This document shows positions 35,190 through 44,327 of a stretch of DNA of 64,000 bases, piece after piece. Numbering within the stretch: position 1 is the first letter of the stretch; each line of letters starts with the position of its first letter. The notes under the pieces are model-generated. The model was not told where the DNA came from and did not search any database. It saw only the letters and a list, made by a program, of their open reading frames with translations. Made by a program: the position numbers and the translations under genes. This DNA is from Caballeronia sp. TF1N1 (lineage in GTDB: Bacteria; Pseudomonadota; Gammaproteobacteria; Burkholderiales; Burkholderiaceae), in NCBI RefSeq assembly GCF_022878925.1, contig NZ_CP084629.1, positions 372,001 to 436,000 of the forward strand. Direction: 5' to 3'.

Positions 35190-36760
35190 GTTTGGCTCGC
35201 GAGCGGTTCCGGTTCGGTTTGTACCGACGCGGTTTCGACGTTGAACGCCGATTGCAGGATCGCGTCCTTCTCGATCTGCGCGCCCGTGTATTCACGCTCG
35301 ATGCGCCCGCCCACGAACACGCAGACGCGATCCACCATGCGCACCATCTCGTCGAGATCGCTCGTGATGACGATCACCGAGAGGCCTTCGCGCGTCAGCG
35401 TGTCGATGATTCGGTGGACTTCTTCCTTCACGCCGACGTCGATGCCGCGCGTGGGTTCATCGAGAATCAGAAGGCGCGGCGACGTGGCGAGCACGCGGCC
35501 GAGACACACCTTTTGCTGATTGCCGCCCGAGAGCGTGCCGAGCAGCACTTCGGGCGTGGCCGCCTTCACGCGAAAGTGTTCGAAATAGCGTTTGACGACG
35601 TGACGTTCCGCGCCCGCGTCGATCACGCCGCCGTGCGAGACATCCGCGAGACTCGACAGCGTGATGTTGTGCGCGATGCTCTGCAGACCGACGAGGCCAT
35701 CGCGATGCCGGTCGTCCGACAAATACGCGATGCCGCGCTCGAACGCCGGACCCGGATGATTCGGCATGACGCTTGTGCGGCCGTCGTGCGAGACGCGACC
35801 GCTTTTTGCGCGATTCAGGCCGAAGAGCGCCAGCGCGAACTCCTTCGCGCCCGATCCCGGCAAGCCCGCGAATCCGACGATCTCCCCCGGCGCAATCGAG
35901 AAGCGCTCCACGTCCACGCCCGGCGCGACCAGGTCTTCGACGAGCCACGCGGCGCCCGCCGCGTCGCCTGCGCCGCGTGCACGGGTGGCTTCGCGGTCGC
36001 GATAGAAAAGCGGCACGTCGCGGCCGATCACGAGTTCGGACAGGCCGTCGGAGTCGATCTGCGAGAGGTCGTCGTGCTCGCCCGCGAGTTTGCCGTTGCG
36101 CAGCACGGAGACGCCGTCGCAGATATCGAGAATCTCTTCGTTGTAGTGCGAGATGAAGACGAAGGTCACGCCGCGCGCCTTCAGGCTGCGCATGAAGTCG
36201 AACAGATGTTCGCGGTCGGCGAGCGTCAGCGCGGTCGTGGGTTCGTCGAGAATCAGCAGCTTGCCGCCGCTATGCAGCGCACGCAGGATGTTGAGCTTGC
36301 GCTTGGCGACCGCCGACAGCAAACGCGCGGGCATGCGTGGATCGAAACCCGTTCCTTCGAGCGCGATCTCGACGCTTTGCATCTGCGCGCGCTGGTCCAC
36401 CTGTTTCAAGAGGCCGCGCTTGACCGGCCAGCGGCCCAGCATGAGATTGTCGGCGACCGACATGGAGTCGACGATCATCGGTTCCTGCGTCACGAGGAAC
36501 ACGCCGCGCGCTTCCATCTGCTTGACGTCCGAGCCTTGCATGTCCTCGCCGTCGAAGGTGATGCTGCCTTCGGTCGGCGCCGTCTGGCCGGAAATGAGCC
36601 GCACGAGCGTCGATTTGCCCGCGCCGTTTTCGCCGAGCAGACCGTGAATGGTGCCGCGCCGGATATTGACCGACACGCGATCCAGCGCGACTACCGCCTT
36701 GTAGCGCTTGACGACATCGTGCGTTCTCAGGATGTACTCGTTGCTGCTCATATCCGCCAT
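35186..36760 (-). CDS. Sugar ABC transporter ATP-binding protein (RbsA/MglA-like, two ATPase domains)
   Basis: This 524-residue protein contains two fused ATPase domains, as in CUT2 importers. The first has Walker A GLLGENGAGKSTLVR, a degenerate signature (LLSAVAKRKLNI) and Walker B LLILDEPTTAL. The second has an altered Walker A (GLPGSGAKEFALAL), a canonical LSGGNQQKVCLGR and LLILDEPTRGIDVG. Such degenerate second P-loops are normal for RbsA/MglA. A GTG/ATG start at 36760 gives MADMSSNEYIL; MSSNEY is an alternative. Confidence 0.92.
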   Translation of the reverse strand: MADMSSNEYILRTHDVVKRYKAVVALDRVSVNIRRGTIHGLLGENGAGKSTLVRLISGQTAPTEGSITFDGEDMQGSDVKQMEARGVFLVTQEPMIVDSMSVADNLMLGRWPVKRGLLKQVDQRAQMQSVEIALEGTGFDPRMPARLLSAVAKRKLNILRALHSGGKLLILDEPTTALTLADREHLFDFMRSLKARGVTFVFISHYNEEILDICDGVSVLRNGKLAGEHDDLSQIDSDGLSELVIGRDVPLFYRDREATRARGAGDAAGAAWLVEDLVAPGVDVERFSIAPGEIVGFAGLPGSGAKEFALALFGLNRAKSGRVSHDGRTSVMPNHPGPAFERGIAYLSDDRHRDGLVGLQSIAHNITLSSLADVSHGGVIDAGAERHVVKRYFEHFRVKAATPEVLLGTLSGGNQQKVCLGRVLATSPRLLILDEPTRGIDVGVKEEVHRIIDTLTREGLSVIVITSDLDEMVRMVDRVCVFVGGRIEREYTGAQIEKDAILQSAFNVETASVQTEPEPLASQT

Positions 36761-36832
36761 GAAGCGAACCTCCGTTTGGCGATGGCGCGCGAAGCTCGCG
36801 CGCCGCCCTGCTCAACGTGAATCACCGGTGCA

Positions 36833-37927
36833 TCAGGAGTAACGCAGTCCCCATTCGTTATAGGCGATGTTGCCCCACTGGCGTTTGTCCTTCACCGAGG
36901 AGGCATCGACGATAAACGGCTGGATCACGAGACTCGGGCCGGTCTCCGATTTGGTGATCTGCGCTTTCTCCCAAAAGTACTGGCTGTTCTGATACGGCCC
37001 GAGCGGCACCGGCTGGCCCTTCAGCGAATACTTGTCGAGCATGTCGACGGTGATCTGCGCGTAGGCGATCGGGTCTTGCGAAACCACCGCATCCATGTAG
37101 CCGTCCGCGATCCATTGCAGCGCGGCCGGCTCGCCGTCGATATTCACGAAGATCACGTGTCCCTGCTCGCCGACCTTCTTCCACTTGCCCTTTTGCTGCA
37201 AGGCCGTGACGATGCCGCGCGCGGGCGAATCGCTCGGCGCGTGGACGGCGTCGAGATCGGGATACTCGGAGAGTGTCGAGAGCGTGACGGACAACATGTT
37301 CTTCAGAAGCCCTTCGGTCGGACGGCTGATGAGCTTGACGTCCGGATACTTCTTCATCGTCTCCTCGAAGCCTTCCTTGCGCAGCCGCCACGCCACCGAT
37401 TGCAGCGCGCCGTAGCAGTTGAGCACCGAGCCCTTTGCCGACCCGTGCTTCTTCTTGAGCAGACCGACAATGGCTTCCGCCGCCATGATGCCGCCCTGAT
37501 GATTGTCGAAGTCCACCGTCACCGCGACATCGCCGCCGAGCGCGGGGGTATCGATAATGCCGACGGGGATCTTCTTCATGTTGTACTTCTTGATGACGCT
37601 GACGATAGCCTGGCTGTCGATCGGGTCCGCGATGATCGCCGACGGGTTCTTCAACATCAGGCTGTTCCACTGTTCGAGCTGCGTCGTGTTGCTGAAGTTG
37701 GCGTTGACGGCCTGAAACGTCCAGCCCTTCGCTTCGACGGCGCGCTTCACCGCTTCCTGCTGCGTGGCGAAGAAGTAGTAATCCAGACTCTTGTTGCTAT
37801 AAGGAACGAACACTTTCTGCTGGGCGAAAGCCTTGCCCGAGACCGACGAAAGCGCGACCGAACCGGCCGTGGCGGCAAGTCCCGCCAGGAACTTTCTACG
37901 CGATGCGACTTCCAGTGCTTCTTCCAT
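36833..37927 (-). CDS. Tat-exported sugar ABC transporter substrate-binding protein
   Basis: The start at 37927 (MEEALEVASRRKFLAGLAATAG) has GGAG 9 bases upstream; the longer frame to 38059 is not supported. The RRKFLAG sequence and Ala-rich core make a Tat signal, with cleavage after AFAQ near residue 36. The mature part is a Peripla_BP_4 fold with IIADPIDSQAIVSVIKK, VTVDFDNHQGGIMAAEAI and HAPSDSPARGIVTAL. Tat export of a CUT2 binding protein is less common than Sec export. It is the first gene of the operon. Confidence 0.9.
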   Translation of the reverse strand: MEEALEVASRRKFLAGLAATAGSVALSSVSGKAFAQQKVFVPYSNKSLDYYFFATQQEAVKRAVEAKGWTFQAVNANFSNTTQLEQWNSLMLKNPSAIIADPIDSQAIVSVIKKYNMKKIPVGIIDTPALGGDVAVTVDFDNHQGGIMAAEAIVGLLKKKHGSAKGSVLNCYGALQSVAWRLRKEGFEETMKKYPDVKLISRPTEGLLKNMLSVTLSTLSEYPDLDAVHAPSDSPARGIVTALQQKGKWKKVGEQGHVIFVNIDGEPAALQWIADGYMDAVVSQDPIAYAQITVDMLDKYSLKGQPVPLGPYQNSQYFWEKAQITKSETGPSLVIQPFIVDASSVKDKRQWGNIAYNEWGLRYS

Positions 37928-38290
37928 AGTTGTTGTCTCCTCAACACCGATATGGCAGCGACATTCGCCACGGGACTTGCGCCTTGGGTCAGGTAGTAAA
38001 TTTCTTTTTGACCGTAGTAATACAAACAAAATATACAAAACGCTGTAGGCGGGCGACAAGATAGGGTTTACTAGCTGACGCGCTGCAATACTATATACAG
38101 CGTGCCTTCCGGCGAATTTTTAGCGCAAATAAAGTGTCCGTTGCAAACGTAGCGTTACTATTTTTTGACATGATGTCGAGCGAACGGACTACGGCAACCC
38201 TTCATTTCGCCGACGAAGGCATCAGGGCGCGCGAAAGCTGAAGCTGGTAGAGATAAGACCAGCACGCTTGCTCACTCAAGGAGACACCAC
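37928..38290. promoter_or_regulatory. Divergent promoter region of the sugar locus
   Basis: These 363 bases separate the ABC operon (minus) from the Ldh-family gene (plus) and are AT-richer than their surroundings. Besides the 21-bp-spaced repeat reported separately, TTACTA also occurs at 38068-38073 and 38155-38160. An inverted pair CGCTGTA (38041-38047) and TACAGCG (38096-38102) brackets the middle. No gene is seen. Confidence 0.6.
37993..38020 (-). promoter_or_regulatory. Direct repeat, candidate RpiR operator
   Basis: GTAGTAA occurs at 37993-37999 and again at 38014-38020, exactly 21 bases (two helical turns) apart, about 65-95 bases upstream of the binding-protein gene start. A dimer or tetramer of the RpiR regulator encoded in the operon is the obvious candidate to bind. 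The site is inferred from repetition and position only. Confidence 0.45.
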
Positions 38291-39352
38291 ATGAACGACG
38301 CCACGCGTTATCGCGTGAATCCGGACGCCTTGCGCGCGTTCGTCGCCGAGGTTTATAGAAGCGTGGGCGCGAACACCGAGGACGCGCACGTCGCCGCCGA
38401 TGCAATGGTGCAGGCCGACCTCTGGGGTCATCAGTCGCATGGGGTGTTGCGGCTCGGCTGGTACTACGCGCGGTTGCGTTCGGGCGCCATGAAGGCGTCG
38501 ACCAGCCTGAGTTTTCCCGTCGATGCAGGCGCCGTCGCGGTCATGGACGGCGGCGACAGCATAGGTCCGGTGGTGGGACGCGCGGCGACGCTCGACGCAA
38601 TCCGCCGCGCGAAGGCGCATGGCATCGGCGCGGTATCGGTGCGCAACTCTAATCACTTCGGCACGTGCATGTATTTCACGCGGATGGCGGCGAAAGACGG
38701 CTGCATCATGCTGTGCATGACCAACGGCGGCCCGAACATGGCGCCGTGGGGCGGGCTCAAGAAGATGATCGGTACCAATCCGTGGTCCGTGGCCGCGCCC
38801 GCCGGACGTTATGAACCGATGGTGATGGACGTGGCGAACTCGGGCGTCGCGCGCGGTAAGATCTTTCTCGCGCAGATGCGTCACGAACCGATTCCACTCG
38901 GCTGGGCCGTGGATTCACGCGGCCGCCCGACCACCGACCCTGTGGAAGGCCTCAAAGGGTTCATCCTGCCGATGGCAGAGCACAAAGGGTATGCCATCGG
39001 CACGATGGTCGACGTGCTTTCCGGCGTCCTCTCGGGCAGCGGGTGTCTGACGGACGTGCACGGTCCGTACGATCCGGTGAATCGCAGCCGCGCGGGGCAT
39101 CTGATGATCGCGCTGAATGTGGCCGCATTTCAGCCGCTCGACGAGTTCAATGCGCGTATGGAGCGCTATGTGGAAGCGCTCAAGGCCGCGCCGCTCGCCG
39201 AGGGTGTCGACGAAGTGTTCTATCCGGGCGAGAAAGAAACGCGCGCCCAGCAGACTCAACTCGAAGAAGGATTGTGGCTGCCCGCCGATACCATCGCCGG
39301 GCTGGACGCGGTCGCCGCCGAAGCCAACGTGAAGGTCGTGGCGCGCGACTGA
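38291..39352 (+). CDS. Ldh family NAD(P)H oxidoreductase (malate/lactate or diketogulonate reductase-like)
   Basis: This 353-residue protein belongs to the Ldh_2 family (malate/L-sulfolactate/ureidoglycolate dehydrogenase and 2,3-diketogulonate reductase). It shows DLWGHQSHGVLRL (conserved His), SVRNSNHFGTCMYF, NGGPNMAPWGG, GTNPWSVAAPA and AEHKGYAIGTMVDVLSG. AAGGAG lies before the ATG. It is divergent from the ABC operon and shares its promoter region, so it probably reduces or oxidises a 2-oxo/2-hydroxy acid of the same pathway. Confidence 0.88.
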   Translation: MNDATRYRVNPDALRAFVAEVYRSVGANTEDAHVAADAMVQADLWGHQSHGVLRLGWYYARLRSGAMKASTSLSFPVDAGAVAVMDGGDSIGPVVGRAATLDAIRRAKAHGIGAVSVRNSNHFGTCMYFTRMAAKDGCIMLCMTNGGPNMAPWGGLKKMIGTNPWSVAAPAGRYEPMVMDVANSGVARGKIFLAQMRHEPIPLGWAVDSRGRPTTDPVEGLKGFILPMAEHKGYAIGTMVDVLSGVLSGSGCLTDVHGPYDPVNRSRAGHLMIALNVAAFQPLDEFNARMERYVEALKAAPLAEGVDEVFYPGEKETRAQQTQLEEGLWLPADTIAGLDAVAAEANVKVVARD

Positions 39353-39370
39353 CCGCGTGAGACGCGTCGT

Positions 39371-40111
39371 TCAGGCAAACGTCGCTTCGTTCTGGCGAGC
39401 GGCGCGCGGCAGCATCCGGTCGAATTCACGCTTGACGATGCCGTAGCATTCGCACGCGCGCTCTTCCAGACCAGCGCGGTCGAGCACCTTGATGCAGCCG
39501 CGGCTGTGATGGATCAGACCCGCGTCGTGCAGCTTGCCTGCGGCTTCCGTCACGCCTTCGCGACGCACGCCGAGCATGTCCGCGATCATTTGCTGCGTCA
39601 CCCGCAGTTGATCCGACGGGGTGCGGTCCGTTTGAATCAGGAGCCAGCGGCACAGTTGCTTCGAGAGCGAATGGTGACGATTGCAAGCGGCCGTTTGCGC
39701 GACTTGCGTCAGCAGGGCTTGCATATACAGCAGCATCACACGGCGCAGAAAGTCCGACTTGCCGAAGTGTTCACGCAATGCGCCCGCGCTCATGCGATAC
39801 GCAAAACCCGCGCATTGCACTTGAACGCGCGTCGGCATGGTGTCGCCGCCCGTGAGCACCGGAACACCCGTCATGCCTTCGCGGCCCACTGCAGCCACTT
39901 CCACCGAGCCGCCGTCTTCCATCGTATGCAGAAGCGAGACGATAGCCGTGGTCGGGAAGTACACGTGGTGAATGCGTTGTCCGGAATCGCAAAGCAACTG
40001 CTCCGTGCGCAACTGGACGAGTTCCAGATGGGGAGCGAGAGCCTGCCATTCCTGAGTCGGAAGTGCGGCCAGCAGATGGTTGCCATGCAGATCGGATTGA
40101 AGGGTCAACAT
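39371..40111 (-). CDS. Crp/Fnr family transcriptional regulator
   Basis: This 246-residue regulator has an N-terminal cyclic-nucleotide-like beta barrel (VQLRTEQLLCDSGQRIHHVYFPTTAIVSLL) and a C-terminal winged helix with RVTQQMIADMLGVRREGVTEAAGKLHDAGLI. The FNR iron-sulfur cysteine pattern at the N-terminus is absent, so oxygen sensing by a cluster is unlikely. It converges with the Ldh-family gene and has no clear operon partner. Confidence 0.9.
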   Translation of the reverse strand: MLTLQSDLHGNHLLAALPTQEWQALAPHLELVQLRTEQLLCDSGQRIHHVYFPTTAIVSLLHTMEDGGSVEVAAVGREGMTGVPVLTGGDTMPTRVQVQCAGFAYRMSAGALREHFGKSDFLRRVMLLYMQALLTQVAQTAACNRHHSLSKQLCRWLLIQTDRTPSDQLRVTQQMIADMLGVRREGVTEAAGKLHDAGLIHHSRGCIKVLDRAGLEERACECYGIVKREFDRMLPRAARQNEATFA

Positions 40112-40855
40112 TTTTTATTCGCTTTATAAGAGCGCTTTCGCGCCGTACTTTTATCTGGTCCGCTCGCAGGTTTCGTGAGCGCATCTGGTGGCGTACATCG
40201 AAACATGTGGGGCCAGCCCCGTGAGCCTTGCATCGCCGCTTCGTGCCGTCACCGGCTACAGTGATGTTCGTGCTTTGTCGTACATAAGCGAGAGACGTGC
40301 CAGGAAGTGTCCGATCTATGTCCGATAAGGCATAGACGGCGATGCACGGAAGATGCACGGCCAGCGGCCCAGCGCGCGATGCATTTTTGATTCAATTCTG
40401 AACATTTGCTGAGGGGGCGCAAATGGCGGGGCACTACCGGCGGAAACCGCTTTCGTCTGTGGGATGCCTTGCCGGGCTTAGGTTTCCGGCGCGTTTCACC
40501 TTATCAAACGTAGATTGCGCGCGATGCAAACGTGCCTGGAAGCACGCGTCAGCGGGAACGGCCAAAAATGTTGCAAACCTGTTCATTCCGCGAAGGCGCG
40601 AGTCGCGGAGCACGAGCAAGAATGCGGCCAGTAGCCCGGTGAGGCGCGCTCGGCGCGACTTCGACCGTTTGCCTGGCGAGTTATGAACGATGCCAGGCGG
40701 CCCGCAAGCGAAATTGCTGAAAGTGTTGCATCGCGCACAAGAGCGCTGCGGCTCTTCGGGGATATCGGCAAAAAGTGTTCAAGACTGAACCACTTTTGGA
40801 GAGAGCAAGGTTCTGTCGAAGCGCGAAGGTCCAATCGGCATCGCGCGTCCATTGC
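40112..40855. other. Long intergenic region between the Crp-type regulator and DUF3331 gene
   Basis: This is 744 bases without a convincing gene; short frames on both strands (for example 40423-40686 and 40583-40852) have no ribosome site, domain or biased codon use. A perfect 7-bp inverted repeat, TCCGCGA at 40587-40593 and TCGCGGA at 40603-40609, resembles small dispersed palindromes. The first ~200 bases presumably carry the promoter of the Crp-type gene. Confidence 0.5.
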
Positions 40856-41248
40856 TCACTCCACCAGTTCGCCTTCGAGAACCGATGCCAGAATCATCGC
40901 GTAGGCGTTGCGTGGCGCGGTGCGCCGACTCGGCCGATACACCGCGTCGCCGATCAATACCGGCTGGCCGCTCATTGCGCAGACGCCGGTGGTGCGTGCA
41001 TGCGAGACGCGCCACATCTGATCGCCATAACAGCAGTGCGTGGAATCGCGCCACGCGATGATCGCCGTCGTCGACGAAGGACGTTCGATCAGGCTGATAG
41101 ACAACCCGCGCTTTTCCAGCAGATCGCTTTTGGTCAGACGCTCGGGCGGCTTCTTCAAGATGCTGCTCAAACTCGCGTCTTCTGTCTTCACGCCCAGCAT
41201 GAAAATGGTCCGTGCCCACGGGTCCATGATCTTCGCGCTTGCCTGCAT
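40856..41248 (-). CDS. DUF3331 domain protein
   Basis: This 130-residue protein has the DUF3331 pattern seen in Burkholderia and relatives: an ISLIERPSSTTAIIAWRDSTHCCYGDQMW core with conserved Cys residues, then ALSGQPVLIGDAVYRPSRR-like sequence. GAGGAG is placed 7 bases before the ATG at 41248. The two clusters of Cys/His suggest a small metal-binding or nucleic-acid-binding fold, but no function is known. Confidence 0.8.
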   Translation of the reverse strand: MQASAKIMDPWARTIFMLGVKTEDASLSSILKKPPERLTKSDLLEKRGLSISLIERPSSTTAIIAWRDSTHCCYGDQMWRVSHARTTGVCAMSGQPVLIGDAVYRPSRRTAPRNAYAMILASVLEGELVE

Positions 41249-41714
41249 GGTCTGACTCCTCAAAAATGGATGAACCTGCTCGTTTAAGAATTTGCAAATG
41301 GCGTATGAAACGTCAGACCAGAGCGCGCGTCTTCACGCGCCCGCTGATGACGTGGCGCTGACCGTTCGCTTGAATGCCGAGGTGTGACGAGGCTGAAAAC
41401 GAATACCGCACGAAAGCGCGATATCGATGATGTGCTGCGATAAGAAGAGCAGTTCTCGCGCCTGTTCGATGCACCGCACCGAATGACGTGTGCGCTTCGC
41501 GATGCGGTGACGCGCATCGCCGCTGCCTGAAGTTTCCTGGAAGAGAATCATGGCGAATCCGTTCGTTTCCTTGAGGCTTGCCGGCTCGGTCGGAAGACCG
41601 GAACCCATGCATCAAAGTTAATCAAACGGACCCGCTGCGACTAGCCGTACCTTGGGTTGCCGGCGTCGCTGAAAGGTTTGGACAACCTATATCAAGGTTT
41701 AGTGTGGTTGATGC
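41249..41714. other. Region between DUF3331 and the FixJ-like regulator gene
   Basis: These 466 bases contain an AraC-type HTH fragment on the minus strand (reported separately) and otherwise no recognisable feature. The part at 41615-41714 is AT-richer and lies beyond the 3' end of the response regulator gene. Confidence 0.5.
41333..41551 (-). pseudogene. AraC-type helix-turn-helix fragment
   Basis: From ATG 41551 the frame reads MILFQETSG and, further on, CIEQARELLFLSQHIIDIAL and SCGIRFQPRHTSAFKRTV. This matches the second HTH of AraC regulators (IxxIALxxGFxSxSHFxxAFKRxxGxTP), but with the GF, the SxSH and the GxTP positions altered and the first HTH incomplete. It is either a degenerate remnant or a very small HTH protein. 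Length is about 72 residues, versus about 100 for a complete AraC DNA-binding domain. Confidence 0.45.
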
Positions 41715-42389
41715 TCAGGTGCGCTGCACGCGCGACGGCGTGGTCGCGGACGCGGATGGCTTCACGCCGAGCGCTTCGGCCTTGAGCACGAAGTCGGCGA
41801 GCGAGCGCGACTCCATCTTCTTCATCGCCGCACCGCGATGAATCTTCACCGTGATCTCGCTCAGGTTCATCTCGGCGGCGATCTGCTTGTTCATCAGGCC
41901 ACTCGCGACGAATGCCATCACCTCGCGCTCACGCGGCGTAAGGCGAGCGTAGCATCGGCGCAAGTCCGCCACGGAACGGTCTTCGTTGCGCCGCACTTCG
42001 TCTTTCGAGAGCGCGTTCGCCACGGCGTCGAGCATGTCCTGATCGCGGAACGGCTTGGCGAGAAAGTCGATGGCGCCGCCTTTCATCGCCTTCACCGACA
42101 TGGCGATATCGCCGTGCGCCGTGATGAAGATGATCGGCACGGAAAGGTCGCCCGCCGCAATCTGCTCCTGCACGGCAAGCCCGCTCTGCCCTTTGAGGCG
42201 CACGTCGAGAATGAGGCAGCTCGGAACGTCCGGCATGTCGAAGGCCATGAACTCCTGCGCGGACGCGAACGCCTGCACCTGCAGGCCGACCGAGCGCAGC
42301 AGCATGGTGAGCGCGGTGCGCATGGAGTCGTCGTCGTCAACCACGTAGGCGATCGACTGGCTCGCGCCTTCCTCAGTTTCGTGGCTCAC
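41715..42389 (-). CDS. FixJ family response regulator
   Basis: This 224-residue regulator has a receiver domain with the acidic pocket DDDD and phosphoacceptor Asp62 (LILDVRLKG), Lys in AKPF, and a LuxR-type HTH (LTPREREVMAFVASGLMNKQIAAEMNLSEITVKIHRG). The GTG at 42389 with GGAG 7 bases before is chosen. It overlaps the 3' end of the kinase gene by 17 bases, so kinase and regulator are coupled and form a cognate pair. Confidence 0.92.
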   Translation of the reverse strand: MSHETEEGASQSIAYVVDDDDSMRTALTMLLRSVGLQVQAFASAQEFMAFDMPDVPSCLILDVRLKGQSGLAVQEQIAAGDLSVPIIFITAHGDIAMSVKAMKGGAIDFLAKPFRDQDMLDAVANALSKDEVRRNEDRSVADLRRCYARLTPREREVMAFVASGLMNKQIAAEMNLSEITVKIHRGAAMKKMESRSLADFVLKAEALGVKPSASATTPSRVQRT

Positions 42390-44202
42390 TGCATGTCTCC
42401 TCTTCGAGCGGCAAGACGAACTGCATCGACGCGCCCTGACCTTCCTGCGATTCGGCCCAGATGCGGCCGCCGTGTGCCTCGACGATGGATCGGCAGATCG
42501 ACAGCCCCATGCCCATGCCATCTTTCTTGGTGGTGAAGAACGGGTTGAAGAGCGAGCCCGCATCTTTCTCGCTGATGCCAATGCCCGAATCTTCGACCGA
42601 AAGCTGCGCGTGACGCTCGTCCGCGAGCCGGGTGGCGACGCGCATGACGCGTTTGCGTCCGCTCACGCCGGACATGGCCTGCACGCCGTTCATCAGCAGA
42701 TTGATGACGACTTGCTGAAGCTGCACGCGGTCGCCGCAAACCACTGGCGCGGGCTCGGCAAACGTAGCGGAAAGCTCGACGCGCTGGCTTTGCAATTCGC
42801 GCCGCACGAGTTCGACCGATTCTCTCACGATCATATTCAGATCGACCAGCGCGGGTTGCGGATCGCGCTTTTGCGCCATGGAACGAATCTGACGAATGAT
42901 GTCCGTCGCGCGCTTGGCGTCGCTCGTCATCTGACTGATCGACTGGACCGCCTCGTGCACATTCGGCGGCTGACGGTTGAGCCAGCGCAACGCGGCGTCG
43001 CCCGCGGTTACGATGGCGGCGAGCGGCTGCGTGACTTCGTGCGCAATCGACGCGGCCATCTCACCGAGCGTCGTCACGCGCGTGACATGCGCGAGTTCCG
43101 AGCGCGAGCGGTCGAGCGCCTGTTCCGCGCGCTTGCGTTCCTCGATGTCGGTGTTCACGCCATACCAGCGCACGAGATTGCCTTCGGAATCGCGCAGCGG
43201 CGCGGCACCGATGTGCATCCAGCGAAACACGCCGTCGCCGCGCCGGATGCGCGCCGTCACTTCAAAGCCGCTGCTGGTGGCGAGCGCCTCGCGCCACGCG
43301 GCTTGCAACGCGGCGAAGTCTTCCGCATGCACGATCTCCTGCCAGATGTCGTGACCGTCGTCCGCGAGCTTCACGCCGTACTCGTTCCAGCGGCGGTTGA
43401 GATAAATGAGGCGGCCATCGTTCGATGAACTCCACACCATGCCGGGAATGGCGTCGATGGTCGCGCGCAGTTCGTTCTTCTGGCGCAACAGCTCGCCTTC
43501 CATGCGCTTGGCGTCGGTGATGTCGTTGTTCGTCGCGAGAATGGCGAGCGGCTTGCCCCATTTGTCGCGCGAAAGCGTCCAGCGGCTCGACACGACCACC
43601 GTCTCGCCGCTCTTCTTCACGCGCTTGAGTTCGCCTTGCCAGCTTCCACGCGTAAGCGTTTCGCGGCGAATGTCGTCGACGGGCATGGCCGCATCCGTCT
43701 GCGTGAGTCCGTGAATGGGCTGGCCGATAGCCTGCTCGGAAGTCCATCCGTACAGCCGTTCCGCGCCCTGATTCCAGAACGTGATGCGGTCGTCCATGTC
43801 GTACACGACCACCGCGTCGTGCGTGAGATTGAGCAGTTCGACCTGCTTGCGCAAGGTGGCGGTGCTCGTCTGATTGCGCAGCGCGAGAAACGACACGGTC
43901 AGAATGGCGATGAGACTCACACCGCAACGCGCGATGGAACTGCCAGGGTCCTGCGCGTTGTGCGAGAGCATGAAGCCGAGCACCGTCGCCGCGACGCAGG
44001 CCCACGCGACTGCAATCGTGACAGGCCGCGATGCGACCGAAGCCACGAGCAGTACCACTACGACATACAGCACGGCAATGGCGATATCGAGCGGCGTGAA
44101 TGCGTCGATGAGAAACACCGCGAGGCCGACTACCGTGGCCATCGCCTTGAGGGTGGTGGGATTGCCGAGGAAAGACTGCTCGGCTGCCTGATCGAGCTTC
44201 AT
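42373..44202 (-). CDS. PAS-domain membrane sensor histidine kinase
   Basis: This 609-residue kinase has four to five N-terminal membrane helices (about residues 20-110), two PAS/PAC domains (LLNLTHDAVVVYDMDDRITFWN; IPGMVWSSSNDGRLIYLN), an H-box MAASIAHEVTQPLAA (His388) and an ATPase with NLLMNGVQAM, DSGIGI and GMGMGLSI. The HEVTQPL type of H-box is typical of FixL/DctB-like kinases. It does not show the FixL haem His pattern clearly, so the signal is unknown. It is the partner of the FixJ-like regulator that overlaps it. Confidence 0.92.
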   Translation of the reverse strand: MKLDQAAEQSFLGNPTTLKAMATVVGLAVFLIDAFTPLDIAIAVLYVVVVLLVASVASRPVTIAVAWACVAATVLGFMLSHNAQDPGSSIARCGVSLIAILTVSFLALRNQTSTATLRKQVELLNLTHDAVVVYDMDDRITFWNQGAERLYGWTSEQAIGQPIHGLTQTDAAMPVDDIRRETLTRGSWQGELKRVKKSGETVVVSSRWTLSRDKWGKPLAILATNNDITDAKRMEGELLRQKNELRATIDAIPGMVWSSSNDGRLIYLNRRWNEYGVKLADDGHDIWQEIVHAEDFAALQAAWREALATSSGFEVTARIRRGDGVFRWMHIGAAPLRDSEGNLVRWYGVNTDIEERKRAEQALDRSRSELAHVTRVTTLGEMAASIAHEVTQPLAAIVTAGDAALRWLNRQPPNVHEAVQSISQMTSDAKRATDIIRQIRSMAQKRDPQPALVDLNMIVRESVELVRRELQSQRVELSATFAEPAPVVCGDRVQLQQVVINLLMNGVQAMSGVSGRKRVMRVATRLADERHAQLSVEDSGIGISEKDAGSLFNPFFTTKKDGMGMGLSICRSIVEAHGGRIWAESQEGQGASMQFVLPLEEETCSEPRN

Positions 44203-44327
44203 CGCGGCCTCATTGCGGAAAGCGGCCGCTCATTCATGCCCGATGGCCCGAGTAACGGACTGCCCAGATTCACATTGCGCGGATCTTTCATAGGACGAGA
44301 GAGCCTGAGCCCGGAAAGCGGGCCACT

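Noticed and set aside
40423..40852. Small open frames (60-90 residues) in the gap before DUF3331
   Set aside because: No ribosome sites, no domain, and overlapping frames on both strands of similar quality.
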